Below the pieces are notes generated by a model. The model worked only from the letters and a program-made list of their open reading frames with translations, was not told the DNA's origin and searched no databases. The position numbers and the translations under genes are program-made. Below are positions 42,089-51,119 of a stretch of DNA of 64,000 bases, piece by piece; positions within the stretch are counted from its first letter, which is position 1; the number at the start of each line of letters is the position of its first letter. This DNA comes from JBPYCR01 sp051846935 (GTDB taxonomy: Bacteria > Bacillota > Bacilli > Bacillales > Amphibacillaceae): contig NZ_JBPYCS010000011.1 in NCBI RefSeq assembly GCF_051846935.1, positions 26,657 through 90,656 of the forward strand, written 5' to 3'.

Positions 42089-43423
42089 TTAATACCTTTT
42101 CATATATCTTTCAAGCTCCCAAGGGTGAACATTAATTCGATAGCTTTCCCATTCGGTTTGTTTTGCACCAAGAAAGTTTTCAAAAATGTGTGTACCGAGC
42201 GCTTCTTTAACTACTTCATCTTCACTTAGTGCAATTAGAGCATGGTCGAGATCCGTCGGTAATGTTTCAATTCCTCGTTCATTTCTCTCCGCTTGTTTCA
42301 TTTCATAAATATTACCATCTACCGATGCTGGCGGTGTGAGCTCTCGCTTAATACCGTCAAGACCTGCTTTTAAAATAGCAGCCATCGCTAAATATGGGTT
42401 AGCAGCCGAATCAACGGATCGTACTTCAATTCTCGTGCTTATTCCTCTAGATGCTGGTATACGAATAAGTGGACTGCGGTTTTGTGCAGACCAAGCAATG
42501 TAGCAAGGTGCTTCATAGCCAGGAACGAGCCGCTTATATGAATTGACAGTAGGATTTGTCAATGCAGTGAAGCCACGAACATGCTCAAGTACTCCTGCCA
42601 TAAATTGATACGCCGTATTACTCAGTTGTAAATCGTTATTCTTGTCATAAAAGGCATTTTCTCCGTCCTTGAAGAGAGATACATTGCAATGCATGCCAGA
42701 TCCGCTCATACCAAAAAGTGGTTTAGGCATAAAGGTTGCATGTAATCCATGCTTACGAGCCATTGTTTTTACAATAAGCTTGAACGTTTGAATGTTGTCA
42801 CAAGCTGTTAGTACATCGGCATATTTAAAATCAATTTCATGCTGGCCTGGTGCTACCTCGTGATGAGATGCTTCTACTTCAAAGCCCATTTCTTCTAACT
42901 CTAATACGATATCACGTCGGCAATTTTCACCGAGATCAACAGGTGCTAAGTCGAAGTAACCACCATGATCATTCAATTCCATTGTAGGCTTTTTATCTTC
43001 ATCTAATTTAAATAGAAAGAATTCCGGTTCTGGACCGAGGTTGAAATCAGTAAATCCTAATTCTTCCATTTCTTTCAAAATTCTTTTTAAGTTCCCACGT
43101 GGGTCACCTGGAAACGGTGAACCATTCGAAAGAGATACATCACAAATCATACGTGCAACTTTCCCTTTTCCAGAAGGCCATGGAAATATCATCCACGTAT
43201 TTAAGTCGGGAATTAAGTACATGTCGGATTCATCAATACGAACAAATCCCTCAATAGAAGAACCGTCAAACATCATTTTATTGTCGAGCGCTTTATCGAG
43301 TTGGCTGATGGGAATCTCCACATTCTTAATCGTTCCTAAAATATCAGTAAATTGCAGACGAATAAAGTTTACATTTCCTTCTTGAGCGAATCTTCGGATG
43401 TCTTCCTTTGTGTAATTCTTCAT
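42089..43423 (-). CDS. glnA: Glutamine synthetase type I (GlnA, alpha subgroup)
   Basis: Condenses glutamate and ammonia to glutamine. The product is 444 residues from the ATG at 43423, matching the B. subtilis enzyme; an adjoining TTG would add one residue. Family signatures: FTDILGTIKNVEIP, FDGSSIEGF, NLGPEPEFFLF, ASHHEVAPGQHEID, KPLFGMSGSGMHCN, NRSPLIRIPASRG (with the feedback-sensing Arg region). AAAGGAGAG precedes the start. Unusually for Bacillaceae, no glnR lies upstream; the glmS ribozyme is there instead. TnrA/GlnR-like boxes sit in its promoter. Confidence 0.97.
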   Translation of the reverse strand: MKNYTKEDIRRFAQEGNVNFIRLQFTDILGTIKNVEIPISQLDKALDNKMMFDGSSIEGFVRIDESDMYLIPDLNTWMIFPWPSGKGKVARMICDVSLSNGSPFPGDPRGNLKRILKEMEELGFTDFNLGPEPEFFLFKLDEDKKPTMELNDHGGYFDLAPVDLGENCRRDIVLELEEMGFEVEASHHEVAPGQHEIDFKYADVLTACDNIQTFKLIVKTMARKHGLHATFMPKPLFGMSGSGMHCNVSLFKDGENAFYDKNNDLQLSNTAYQFMAGVLEHVRGFTALTNPTVNSYKRLVPGYEAPCYIAWSAQNRSPLIRIPASRGISTRIEVRSVDSAANPYLAMAAILKAGLDGIKRELTPPASVDGNIYEMKQAERNERGIETLPTDLDHALIALSEDEVVKEALGTHIFENFLGAKQTEWESYRINVHPWELERYMKRY

Positions 43424-43464
43424 CAAACCACTCTCCTTTAAATTTCGTATATAATTAACGATTT

Positions 43465-43521
43465 ATTGTATCATTTTTTAACATTTAATGTAAAGTGTGA
43501 AATGAGTAAGTTTTCGTTACA
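43465..43521 (-). promoter_or_regulatory. glnA promoter with two TnrA/GlnR-like boxes
   Basis: On the minus strand TTTACA (43494-43489) and TACAAT (43470-43465) are 18 bases apart. Two sites fit TGTNAN7TNACA with one mismatch each: 43467-43483, over the -10, and 43505-43521, upstream of the -35. This arrangement fits nitrogen control. Confidence 0.65.
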
Positions 43522-43747
43522 CTTATCAACAACTGCGCATACATATAGAAGCATATGTCATATCAGTCAGCTTCATACATTTTTGAATAAATTCAGTTAG
43601 TTGGCAAATAGCATAACTATTGTCGTAAAAAACAACTTAAATAATTAAAGTTTTATCCTTTGATTTAGTTATGATAAAATGTGTGTAAGTTTTTTCATCG
43701 TGTAAAAAGGAGGAAAGTACACACGTTAAAAAAGGAAAAAAATAAAA

Positions 43748-43925
43748 AGCGCCAGTGCTGAAAAAAATCGGCTTTTATTTTCAGCAGACGAGGTGGAGGA
43801 GTATCGAACGGTTCGGCGGATGCCTCCCGATCGCTATCGTCCGATTGTTATTTTTACTTGTAAATCGTTTGAGCAATCAGGCGGACAAAAGAGTAAAAAG
43901 GCGATGATTCTATTACCCGGTTACA
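43748..43925 (+). ncRNA. glmS ribozyme-riboswitch
   Basis: A self-cleaving RNA that uses glucosamine-6-phosphate as cofactor and lowers glmS expression. The cleavage site A|GCGCC lies at 43748/43749. GCTGAAAA pairs with TTTTCAGC to make P2, followed by the conserved GACGAGGTGGAGG, ATCGAACGGTTCGGCGGATG and CCTCCCGAT core. The accessory P3-P4 region continues to about 43925. It ends about 38 bases before the glmS start. Confidence 0.93.
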
Positions 43926-43963
43926 TGCGTTCGTAACGCAAATAAGCAGTAGGAGAGGGTTAT

Positions 43964-45766
43964 ATGTGTGGCATTGTAGGTTATATTGGAGAAAACGAAG
44001 CAAAGGATATTTTGCTTAAAGGTTTGGAAAAATTAGAGTATCGGGGCTACGATTCGGCAGGTATTGCTTTAAGTAATGAAAAAGGAATTACTGTCGTCAA
44101 GGAGAAAGGCCGTATTGCCGACTTACGTTCAGCAGTAACTGAATCGTTACAAGGAACAACTGGAATTGGTCATACACGTTGGGCTACACACGGAGTGCCG
44201 AATAAGGTGAATGCACACCCACATCAAAGTGCTTCAGGTCGCTTTACGCTCGTTCATAATGGTGTAATTGAAAACTACCATTTGTTACAACAAGCATTTT
44301 TGGATAATGTTTCAATCATTTCCGATACAGATACGGAAGTTATTGCACAGCTTATAGAAAAATTTGTTTTAGAGGGAATGACTACTGAAGCGGCGTTTAG
44401 TCACACACTATCTTTACTCAAAGGTTCTTATGCGATAGCAATGTTGGATGAAAATGACCCAGACACGATTTTTGTAGCAAAAAATAAAAGTCCTTTATTA
44501 CTAGGGATAGGAGATAAGTTTCATGTTGTCGTTTCTGACACAATGGCAATGCGGCATGTGACGGATCAATTTGTAGAAATATATGATAAAGAAATTGTGC
44601 TTTTAAGTAAAGATCGTATGGAAATTAAATCGATAGATGGTATGCAAATAGAACGCGAGCCTTTTACTGCTACAATTGATATAAATGATATGGAGAAAGG
44701 GATATATCCACATTATATGATGAAGGAAATGGATGAACAGGCGAGTGTTATTCGGAAGATTATTCGAATGTATGAAAATGACCAAGGGAAATTTACACTT
44801 CCTTCTGCCATTCGTAAAGCATTAAATGAAGCGGATCGTATTTATATCATTGCCGCAGGAACAAGCTATCATGCGGGACTAATAGGTAAACAATATTTTG
44901 AAAAAATTGCTGGCATCCCTGTAGAAGTTCATATTTCCAGTGAATTTGGCTATAATATGCCACTTCTATCGGAAAAGCCGTTATTCTTATTTATTTCGCA
45001 ATCGGGAGAAACAGCAGATAGCCGGCAAGTACTTGTGAAGGTAAAAGATTTAGGATATCCTACCATTTCTTTAACGAACGTTGCAGGATCAACGCTTGCA
45101 CGAGAAGCAGAGCATACGTTGTTATTACATGCCGGTCCTGAAATAGCTGTTGCGTCAACAAAAGCATATACAGCTCAAATTGCCGTACTTTCTATCATTG
45201 CGTTCGTATCGGCTGATGAACGTGGGCAATCGATTGATTTAAATATAAAAAACGAACTTTCTGTATGTGCCAATGCAATTCAAACGATAATGGATGCAAA
45301 AGAAGATATTGAACAAATTTCTAGGGATTTTTTCGAATCGACACGAAGTGCTTTTTTTATCGGACGAAATATGGATTATTACATTAGTATGGAAGGGGCG
45401 CTAAAATTAAAAGAGATTTCTTATATTCAGGCAGAAGGCTTTGCAGGTGGAGAATTAAAGCATGGAACGATTGCATTGATTGAGGAAGGTATTCCTGTTG
45501 TCGCTCTTAATACGCAAAAAGAAATTAGCTTAAATATTCGTGGAAATGTAAAAGAGGTTGTCGCCCGTGGGGCAAATCCGTGTATCGTTTCGATGGAAGG
45601 GTTAGAAGAAGCTGGCGATCGGTTCGTTTTTCCACGTGTACACTCACTGCTCACCCCGTTAGTAGCTATAGTGCCATTGCAGTTAATGAGCTATTATGCT
45701 GCGCTGCATAGAGGCTGTGATGTAGATAAACCACGAAATTTAGCTAAATCAGTTACCGTTGAATAG
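43964..45766 (+). CDS. glmS: Glutamine-fructose-6-phosphate aminotransferase GlmS
   Basis: Makes glucosamine-6-phosphate for peptidoglycan. The 600-residue protein starts MCGIVGYIG, with Cys2 as glutaminase nucleophile. YRGYDSAGIA, GHTRWATHG and NGVIENY belong to the glutaminase domain (1-240). Two SIS domains follow (about 285-430 and 455-590; GTSYHAGL, SQSGETADS, GRNMDYYISMEGALKLKE). The C-terminus PRNLAKSVTVE is invariant in the family. AGGAGAGG precedes the ATG. A candidate -10 (TATGATAAAAT, about 43670-43680) lies upstream of the ribozyme. Confidence 0.98.
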   Translation: MCGIVGYIGENEAKDILLKGLEKLEYRGYDSAGIALSNEKGITVVKEKGRIADLRSAVTESLQGTTGIGHTRWATHGVPNKVNAHPHQSASGRFTLVHNGVIENYHLLQQAFLDNVSIISDTDTEVIAQLIEKFVLEGMTTEAAFSHTLSLLKGSYAIAMLDENDPDTIFVAKNKSPLLLGIGDKFHVVVSDTMAMRHVTDQFVEIYDKEIVLLSKDRMEIKSIDGMQIEREPFTATIDINDMEKGIYPHYMMKEMDEQASVIRKIIRMYENDQGKFTLPSAIRKALNEADRIYIIAAGTSYHAGLIGKQYFEKIAGIPVEVHISSEFGYNMPLLSEKPLFLFISQSGETADSRQVLVKVKDLGYPTISLTNVAGSTLAREAEHTLLLHAGPEIAVASTKAYTAQIAVLSIIAFVSADERGQSIDLNIKNELSVCANAIQTIMDAKEDIEQISRDFFESTRSAFFIGRNMDYYISMEGALKLKEISYIQAEGFAGGELKHGTIALIEEGIPVVALNTQKEISLNIRGNVKEVVARGANPCIVSMEGLEEAGDRFVFPRVHSLLTPLVAIVPLQLMSYYAALHRGCDVDKPRNLAKSVTVE

Positions 45767-45825
45767 GATTATACCTTAGATCGTATAGTATCTAGAAAAT
45801 TATGTGAAGTGGAGTTTATAAAGTA

Positions 45826-46272
45826 ATGGATAAGTACGCGATAAGAAAAGCGAAGTTGACGGATGCAGAAAGTCTTGAACAATGTATGCATTCAGCTTAC
45901 TCAAAATATGCAGATCGAGTTAATGTCGAAACACTCCCTCCAATGCGTGTGAATTACAAAGATGAAATAGCTTCTTTTCCAGTTTGGGTAGTTGAATATA
46001 ACACCAACATAATTGCAGGCGTGATAATAGTATTTGAAAAAGAGCATGCATCACTTGCTAATATCGCAATACATCCGGACTATCAAGATAAAGGATTAGG
46101 AAAGGCTTTATTAAGCTTTGTTGAAAATGAGGTAGTAAAAAAAGGGTATTCTGAAATTAATTTGACTACGCATATTTTATTTACCGAGAATGTATTATTT
46201 TACAAAAAGCAAGGGTGGATTCAAGTAGGTAACGATGAAACTAAGATGTATATGAAAAAGTATTTAAATTAA
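45826..46272 (+). CDS. GNAT-family N-acetyltransferase, substrate unknown
   Basis: A 148-residue acetyltransferase with the acetyl-CoA loop HPDYQDKGLGKALLSFVE and the C-terminal FYKKQGWIQVG strand-turn typical of GNAT proteins. The N-terminal half carries SLEQCMHSAYSKYADR. AAGTGGAG lies about 11 bases before the ATG. It is 59 bases after glmS and may be read from the glmS transcript. Nothing shows the acceptor. Confidence 0.85.
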   Translation: MDKYAIRKAKLTDAESLEQCMHSAYSKYADRVNVETLPPMRVNYKDEIASFPVWVVEYNTNIIAGVIIVFEKEHASLANIAIHPDYQDKGLGKALLSFVENEVVKKGYSEINLTTHILFTENVLFYKKQGWIQVGNDETKMYMKKYLN

Positions 46273-46435
46273 AAATGATCTATCGAGTGCTATTGCAATA
46301 AATAATCGGGAAGAAGATGATCATTTTTCTTTTAAAAGGAAGTCTAAAGAACGATCTTTTTGGATTCCCTATATCAGGTTCTACGTCAACTGACGTTTGT
46401 AAGTTATAGTAGGCGAATTAATTGTTATGTGTAAG
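46273..46435. other. Spacer with weak inverted repeat after the acetyltransferase gene
   Basis: AAAAATGATC (46271-46280) and GATCATTTTT (46319-46328) could form a long-loop terminator. Nothing else is recognised. Confidence 0.4.
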
Positions 46436-46476
46436 CGTCCTAAAGTAGTTAAACTGCTTTAGGACGTGTTTTATTT
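46436..46476 (+). terminator. Strong terminator in the glmS-side spacer
   Basis: CGTCCTAAAG pairs with CTTTAGGACG (46436-46445 and 46457-46466), followed by TGTTTTATTTT. No gene lies directly before it, so it is either a back-up for the preceding unit or the end of an unseen small RNA. Confidence 0.7.
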
Positions 46477-46689
46477 TAAAAATTGATGTATGTGCTGCAT
46501 TGTCTATTCGGTTTAATTAACCGTGTAATAATATTCAATTTTTGTAATGATTGAAATTACGATTCCATAACTTTATTGTACGTGTTATAAGGCAAATGGA
46601 AAAAGTGCAGTAATACAAAGATTGAGTCACGTATTTGTGGGTGTTATTTTAAGAAGTTAAAAAACCTCTCTTTGTATTCGTTAATATTA

Positions 46690-46795
46690 GTATTGCTTCC
46701 TACCGACCGCAGTAGATATACACTGCGCTTTTCGAGGAGGCTGAAGCCGTGCCCGCGGAAAGCATTCACCTGCAGTGAAAATCAACGGTGTTATT
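46690..46795. repeat. Dispersed intergenic repeat, partial copy
   Basis: It carries CGAGGAGGCTGAAGCCGTGC and CCGCGGAAAGCATTCACC, matching the reverse complement of the 21.6 kb copy (CGAGGAGCCTCAAGCCATGC, CCGCGGAAAGCGTCCGCC). It lies in a 780-base gene-free stretch before the EIIC-like gene; the remainder of that stretch is AT-rich with nothing recognised. Confidence 0.75.
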
Positions 46796-47063
46796 CATGT
46801 GTATATCGTTCGAAGTAAAATTGATCACATATTATCTAGTTAGATTCGTGCATCTGTTCCTCCACAAACATTTTACTCATACGTAATACAAACGCTTTAA
46901 TTCTAGTAAAGAATAAGAAAAAAATTGACGAAATAAAGAAAATTTAGCAATAAAAAGCAGAAACGTATTGTAATTTATTCTATGTTACTATATTATAATA
47001 AAGTGTTAAAGTATTAATGTGTGTGAAAGAACTCATTTTTTTAATGTTTAGGGAGTGTACAAC

Positions 47064-48608
47064 ATGAAGAATATAGCAATACTAGGAAGCAGTGGTGGAA
47101 ATCTATTTAATTTAGGCGGGAAATATCCAACTAAACTATTAAATGAGATTATTATTCAATGTGAAACGGCTGCAATTAATGTAACGGCAATTCAATTTAT
47201 AGGCGCTAACACAACAATGGATGCAGTAAAGACTTCTACAACTGCAATCCTTTATACGTATGAAAATAACGAAATTTATAAAAGTGATCAAAGACCTTTA
47301 CAAGAGATTAATAACTTAGCAACCGACACAGATGAACAGATCGCAACACAAATATTAAACGATGAAATTGACGGGTTGGTCCTCATGAGTTGTGCACCAG
47401 AGGAAGCAAATAAACGAGCGATTCAAGCGGCAGTTGAGAAAGGTATTCCAATCGTTGGAACAGGTGGCACATCAATGGCCATTGTTAGCTCAAAAGGCGC
47501 TAACGTTATTTCAACTTCAGGTACGACAGGAACGACGAATCGTACGCGGGCAGTTTCTTTTGTGTCTTCTCTAGCAAAATATTGGGGAATTAAATATCGA
47601 CCTGCTTTTACGAACGTGAGTAAGTCCGGAAATTTGAATGAAAACCCGTTTAAACGAATTAATATCCGTGGAATTATGATGGCCTCTTTACCTGCTTTTA
47701 TAGCAATGGCTTTAATACTAGCATTAAGTAAAATTCCGATGTTTTCCGGTTTGGATGATGTATTTGGAATAGCGTTAAAAGCCTTACCAGTCGTATTAGC
47801 AGCGATTGCTGCTAAGCAAGTTTCTGATTTAGATGAAGTATCGATTGTTGCGGGAATTATTGCTGGTTCAATGGCAATCGATGGAGGGATTATTGGTGGA
47901 ATAGTAGCTGGTATTGTAGCAGGTTTGCTCGTCCAGTTTTTGTTTATGAAATGTGTCCAATGGAAATTTCCAATGACGACAGTTAATATTGTAGCAGGTG
48001 GAATCTCTGGTCTCCTATCAGGATTACTCGTGTACTTTATTTTAGCACCGTTTGCTTTAATGACTGGTGATTTTATTAAATTAATTATCGAGCAAGCGAT
48101 AGCATTCAATCCGATATTAGCGGGTGCAATCGCAGGTTTACTTATTTGGCCGGCTATTTTAGCTGGAATTTATCACGCTGCAATTTTACCAATTGTGTTG
48201 TTAGAAATGGAACAAACAGGTGCAAGCTTTTTAGGTGCAGTTGATATGGTGTCTTTAGTCGTTGTGGCAGCAGGTATAAATTTAGCAAATATTATTTTTC
48301 CACGTGATAAAGGGGAAGCCGCCATTGCAACACCGGGATTTTTAATTAATATGGGATTCGGGACATTTGTGGAGTCCGCTTATCCGTTTATGTTTTCGAA
48401 CAAAAAGGTGTTTGCAGGTGCAATTATATCCGCAGGTATTGGGGGCATGCTCGTAGGGTTCTTTAATGTTCGAGGGACAGCGTATTTGCCAACTTTTGTT
48501 GCACCATTTGCATCGTCAAATGCTATCGGCCTTGTAATTGCAATGATTGGTTCACTTATTAGTGCCTTTTTATTCACTGTATTGGCAAATAAAGTTTTTA
48601 AAAAATAG
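47064..48608 (+). CDS. EIIC-like membrane permease with N-terminal soluble domain, function unknown
   Basis: A 514-residue protein. Residues 1-175 look cytoplasmic and Rossmann-like (KNIAILGSSGGNLFNLGG, DGLVLMSCAPEEANKRAIQA, IPIVGTGGTSMAIVSSKGA, STSGTTGTTNRTRAVSFV). From about 195 to the end there are eight to ten hydrophobic helices rich in Gly/Ala, like PTS EIIC-type permeases (MAIDGGIIGGIVAGIVAGLL, GIYHAAILPIVLLEMEQTG). No EIIA, EIIB or phosphorylation-site gene lies nearby. ATG 47064 follows AGGGAG. Substrate and coupling are unknown. Confidence 0.72.
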   Translation: MKNIAILGSSGGNLFNLGGKYPTKLLNEIIIQCETAAINVTAIQFIGANTTMDAVKTSTTAILYTYENNEIYKSDQRPLQEINNLATDTDEQIATQILNDEIDGLVLMSCAPEEANKRAIQAAVEKGIPIVGTGGTSMAIVSSKGANVISTSGTTGTTNRTRAVSFVSSLAKYWGIKYRPAFTNVSKSGNLNENPFKRINIRGIMMASLPAFIAMALILALSKIPMFSGLDDVFGIALKALPVVLAAIAAKQVSDLDEVSIVAGIIAGSMAIDGGIIGGIVAGIVAGLLVQFLFMKCVQWKFPMTTVNIVAGGISGLLSGLLVYFILAPFALMTGDFIKLIIEQAIAFNPILAGAIAGLLIWPAILAGIYHAAILPIVLLEMEQTGASFLGAVDMVSLVVVAAGINLANIIFPRDKGEAAIATPGFLINMGFGTFVESAYPFMFSNKKVFAGAIISAGIGGMLVGFFNVRGTAYLPTFVAPFASSNAIGLVIAMIGSLISAFLFTVLANKVFKK

Positions 48609-48787
48609 TTTAGTAGAAAAGTGGTTGCACTTTAGTATATGGAACAATATATTAAGAGCTAAGCCTGTGAGAAGTCAATTTTTATATTTTGCAAATGAAA
48701 AAGCAGCTTAACTATGTTGGGGATTAAAGAGAGAATCTAATACATGAAATTAGAGGGTAGATAAGCTAGCGATGAATACGCTATAAA

Positions 48788-48827
48788 GGGTTCAGTCATC
48801 GAATTTTGATGATGGAGCTCTTTTTTT
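48788..48827 (+). terminator. Terminator after the EIIC-like gene
   Basis: GGGTTCAGTCATC pairs, with wobbles and one mismatch, with GATGATGGAGCTC, followed by seven T residues. It lies 180 bases after the stop; the bases between hold nothing recognisable. Confidence 0.75.
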
Positions 48828-48947
48828 GTGAAAATTAAAATTAATGCGATTAGATATTGGAGTATATGAATTTACTTTTGCACTGAAAGAAGTAGCTCAC
48901 ATATGGGCGATAATAATAATTACTAGAGGATAAATGAAACAAAACGT

Positions 48948-48977
48948 TTGACTCGATCATAAACGTAGCGTTATACT
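48948..48977 (+). promoter_or_regulatory. Promoter of the MarR-MFS operon
   Basis: TTGACT (48948-48953) and TATACT (48972-48977) with an 18-base spacer, about 60 bases before the MarR gene. Confidence 0.7.
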
Positions 48978-49003
48978 ATAAAATGCTTTAACGATTAAAT
49001 TAT

Positions 49004-49020
49004 TTAGTTAATAAAACTAA
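49004..49020 (+). promoter_or_regulatory. Candidate MarR operator
   Basis: TTAGTT-AATAA-AACTAA is a perfect 6-5-6 inverted repeat between the promoter and the MarR start codon. Autoregulation by the MarR product is the likely use. Confidence 0.55.
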
Positions 49021-49035
49021 TGAGAGGTGAATGAA

Positions 49036-49491
49036 TTGAGTATAGATAAAGAAGATGTGTTTGGTGAATTTGAAAAGCTGTTTTGGGATATTTCGAAAGA
49101 TATGAGCCATTTATGGAAGAAAATATTTAACAAACGATTTCCAGGTTCACAATCGTATATATTATTTTTACTGGAACGAAATGGCCCAAAGCGGATGTCA
49201 GAAATAGCTGAATACTTGAAGCTTACTCCAGGTGCTGTCACCATCGCATCGGATAGATTGCTAGAGAATGGGTATATCGATCGTGTTCGTGATGAAAAAG
49301 ATCGTAGAGTAGTGTACTTGAAAATCACAGAAAAAGGAAGAGTATCACTCAAGGAATTACAGAACGAGGGAAGGAAAACAACGAAATTAGTCTTTAATCA
49401 TGTATCAAATACTGATCTGCAAAGAATGATTGCTGTTTTTAGACAAGCATCAAAAAACATAGATGGTATTCGAAAGGAATATGACGCATGA
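49036..49491 (+). CDS. MarR-family transcriptional regulator
   Basis: The 151-residue protein has the winged helix of MarR repressors: YILFLLERNGPKRMSEIAEY, LKLTPGAVTIASDRL (recognition helix) and DRVRDEKDRRVVYLKITEKG (wing). TTG at 49036 follows AGAGGTGA with a six-base spacer; a GTG at 49027 lies inside that site. The next gene overlaps it by four bases (ATGA), so it probably represses the exporter and the quinone reductase of the same operon. Confidence 0.9.
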   Translation: MSIDKEDVFGEFEKLFWDISKDMSHLWKKIFNKRFPGSQSYILFLLERNGPKRMSEIAEYLKLTPGAVTIASDRLLENGYIDRVRDEKDRRVVYLKITEKGRVSLKELQNEGRKTTKLVFNHVSNTDLQRMIAVFRQASKNIDGIRKEYDA

Positions 49492-51095
49492 TGCATTTAA
49501 CAGAAAAGAAAAAGATAACAATAATGATAGCGATCATGGTTGGGATATTTTTCTCATCAATTAATCAGACAATTATAGGGGTTGCTATGCCACGCATTAT
49601 TGCTAAGTTAGGTGGGATGGATTACTTTACTTGGATGATAACAATTTATTTGTTAACGATGACTGTTGCATCCATTCTTGTCGGAAAATTATCAGATATT
49701 TATGGAAGGAAACCTTTCTTATTGGCGGGTATTGGCTTATTTACATTAGGTGCATTTTTGTCTGGACTATCTACAAATATATTTCAGCTAATTGCGTTTC
49801 GAGGTATTACAGGGTTTGGGGCAGGTATAATAATGTCTACTTCGTTTACAGCAATAGGAGACCTGTATTTACCACGGGAGCGAGCACGGTGGACAGGGTT
49901 AATGAGTGGCGTGTTCGGAATATCAAGTGTGCTCGGTCCATTAATGGGTGGGTATATTATCGATCATCTAAACTGGCAATGGATCTTTTGGGTTTTCCTT
50001 CCGCTTGGAATCGTTGCATTTAGTATGATCGCAGTACTCTTTCCTAAAGTACCGCGTAGAGAAGGTGAGACTATTGACTATTTAGGTTCGACTTTTTTAA
50101 CAATTACGATCGTATCCTTATTACTAGCTTTTAGTATTGCTGGTGAAGGAGTAGATAAATACGCATGGACATCATGGCAAATTATTGGGTTATTTGTCGT
50201 AACAGTGCTTGGTCTTATTGCATTTGTGATTACCGAATCGAACGTCAAATCTCCCGTTTTACCGCTATCATTATTTAAAAATGATATCGTTACTTTTTCG
50301 AATATTGGCTTATTCTTATTAAGCGCAGGTATGATGGGGATAATGATTTATGCGCCTTTCTTTATTCAGGGAGTGAAAGGGATTTCCCCTAGTGGATCGG
50401 GATACATGATGATGCCAATGTCCATTGTAATGGTTTTTGCGACAGCATTTGCAGGTCAACTCATGACAAAAACTGGGAAATATAAAGGAATGGCAATCAC
50501 TGGGTTAACTATAACGACGATCGGTATATTAATGCTTTATTTTATTTCAATAAATACTCCGATATATTTAATGATTCTATTTCTATGTGTAATTGGAGTT
50601 GGCCTAGGTGTTAGCATGCCAGTCTTTTCCTTAATTGTTCAAAATGCTGTTCCATTAAAGGAATTAGGAGTCGCATCTGCTTCTTCTCAACTATTTCGCA
50701 ACTTGGGAAATACAATTGGGATCGGAATTCTTGGGTCCATCATGAGTTCTACAATGGCAACAAGAATGAAAGAGTCATTCTCTGTAGATAACTCATTAAA
50801 TTTTGGAGAACATTCGATTGAGCAAGCAGCTGAAATGGGGGAATTAATGAATCCTGAATTACTATTGGATGAACCAAAATTAGAACAATTTCAACAACAA
50901 ATGCCTGCAGAATCGCTTCCTTTTGTGAATGAAATGATTGAAACGATGAGAAATGTGTTTAGTGATGCATTAACGACTACGTTTTTAGCAGGAGCTATAA
51001 TCATGCTTATGGCTGTTATTGTAACAATGTTTATTAGGGCGATCCCGTTGGTTTCAGCAAAAGATAATAAGCAGCATATGCGTGACGCGACATAA
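49488..51095 (+). CDS. MFS drug exporter, DHA2 (14-helix) family
   Basis: A 535-residue proton-coupled exporter of the EmrB/QacA type. GKLSDIYGRKPFLLAGI is motif A between helices 2 and 3; GIMSTSFTAIGDLYLPRERAR and GVFGISSVLGPLMGGYIID fit motifs B and C. Fourteen hydrophobic segments are expected. A loop rich in acidic residues (about 435-485) precedes the last helix. The ATG overlaps the MarR stop. Substrate unknown. Confidence 0.92.
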   Translation: MMHLTEKKKITIMIAIMVGIFFSSINQTIIGVAMPRIIAKLGGMDYFTWMITIYLLTMTVASILVGKLSDIYGRKPFLLAGIGLFTLGAFLSGLSTNIFQLIAFRGITGFGAGIIMSTSFTAIGDLYLPRERARWTGLMSGVFGISSVLGPLMGGYIIDHLNWQWIFWVFLPLGIVAFSMIAVLFPKVPRREGETIDYLGSTFLTITIVSLLLAFSIAGEGVDKYAWTSWQIIGLFVVTVLGLIAFVITESNVKSPVLPLSLFKNDIVTFSNIGLFLLSAGMMGIMIYAPFFIQGVKGISPSGSGYMMMPMSIVMVFATAFAGQLMTKTGKYKGMAITGLTITTIGILMLYFISINTPIYLMILFLCVIGVGLGVSMPVFSLIVQNAVPLKELGVASASSQLFRNLGNTIGIGILGSIMSSTMATRMKESFSVDNSLNFGEHSIEQAAEMGELMNPELLLDEPKLEQFQQQMPAESLPFVNEMIETMRNVFSDALTTTFLAGAIIMLMAVIVTMFIRAIPLVSAKDNKQHMRDAT

Positions 51096-51119
51096 TATAT
51101 AGAAAGGGGAGTAGATAAA

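Noticed and set aside
46873..46905. A second cre-like site (TACAAACGCTTTAA) before the EIIC-like gene
   Set aside because: It keeps only the core and lacks the TG of the left half; too weak to call.
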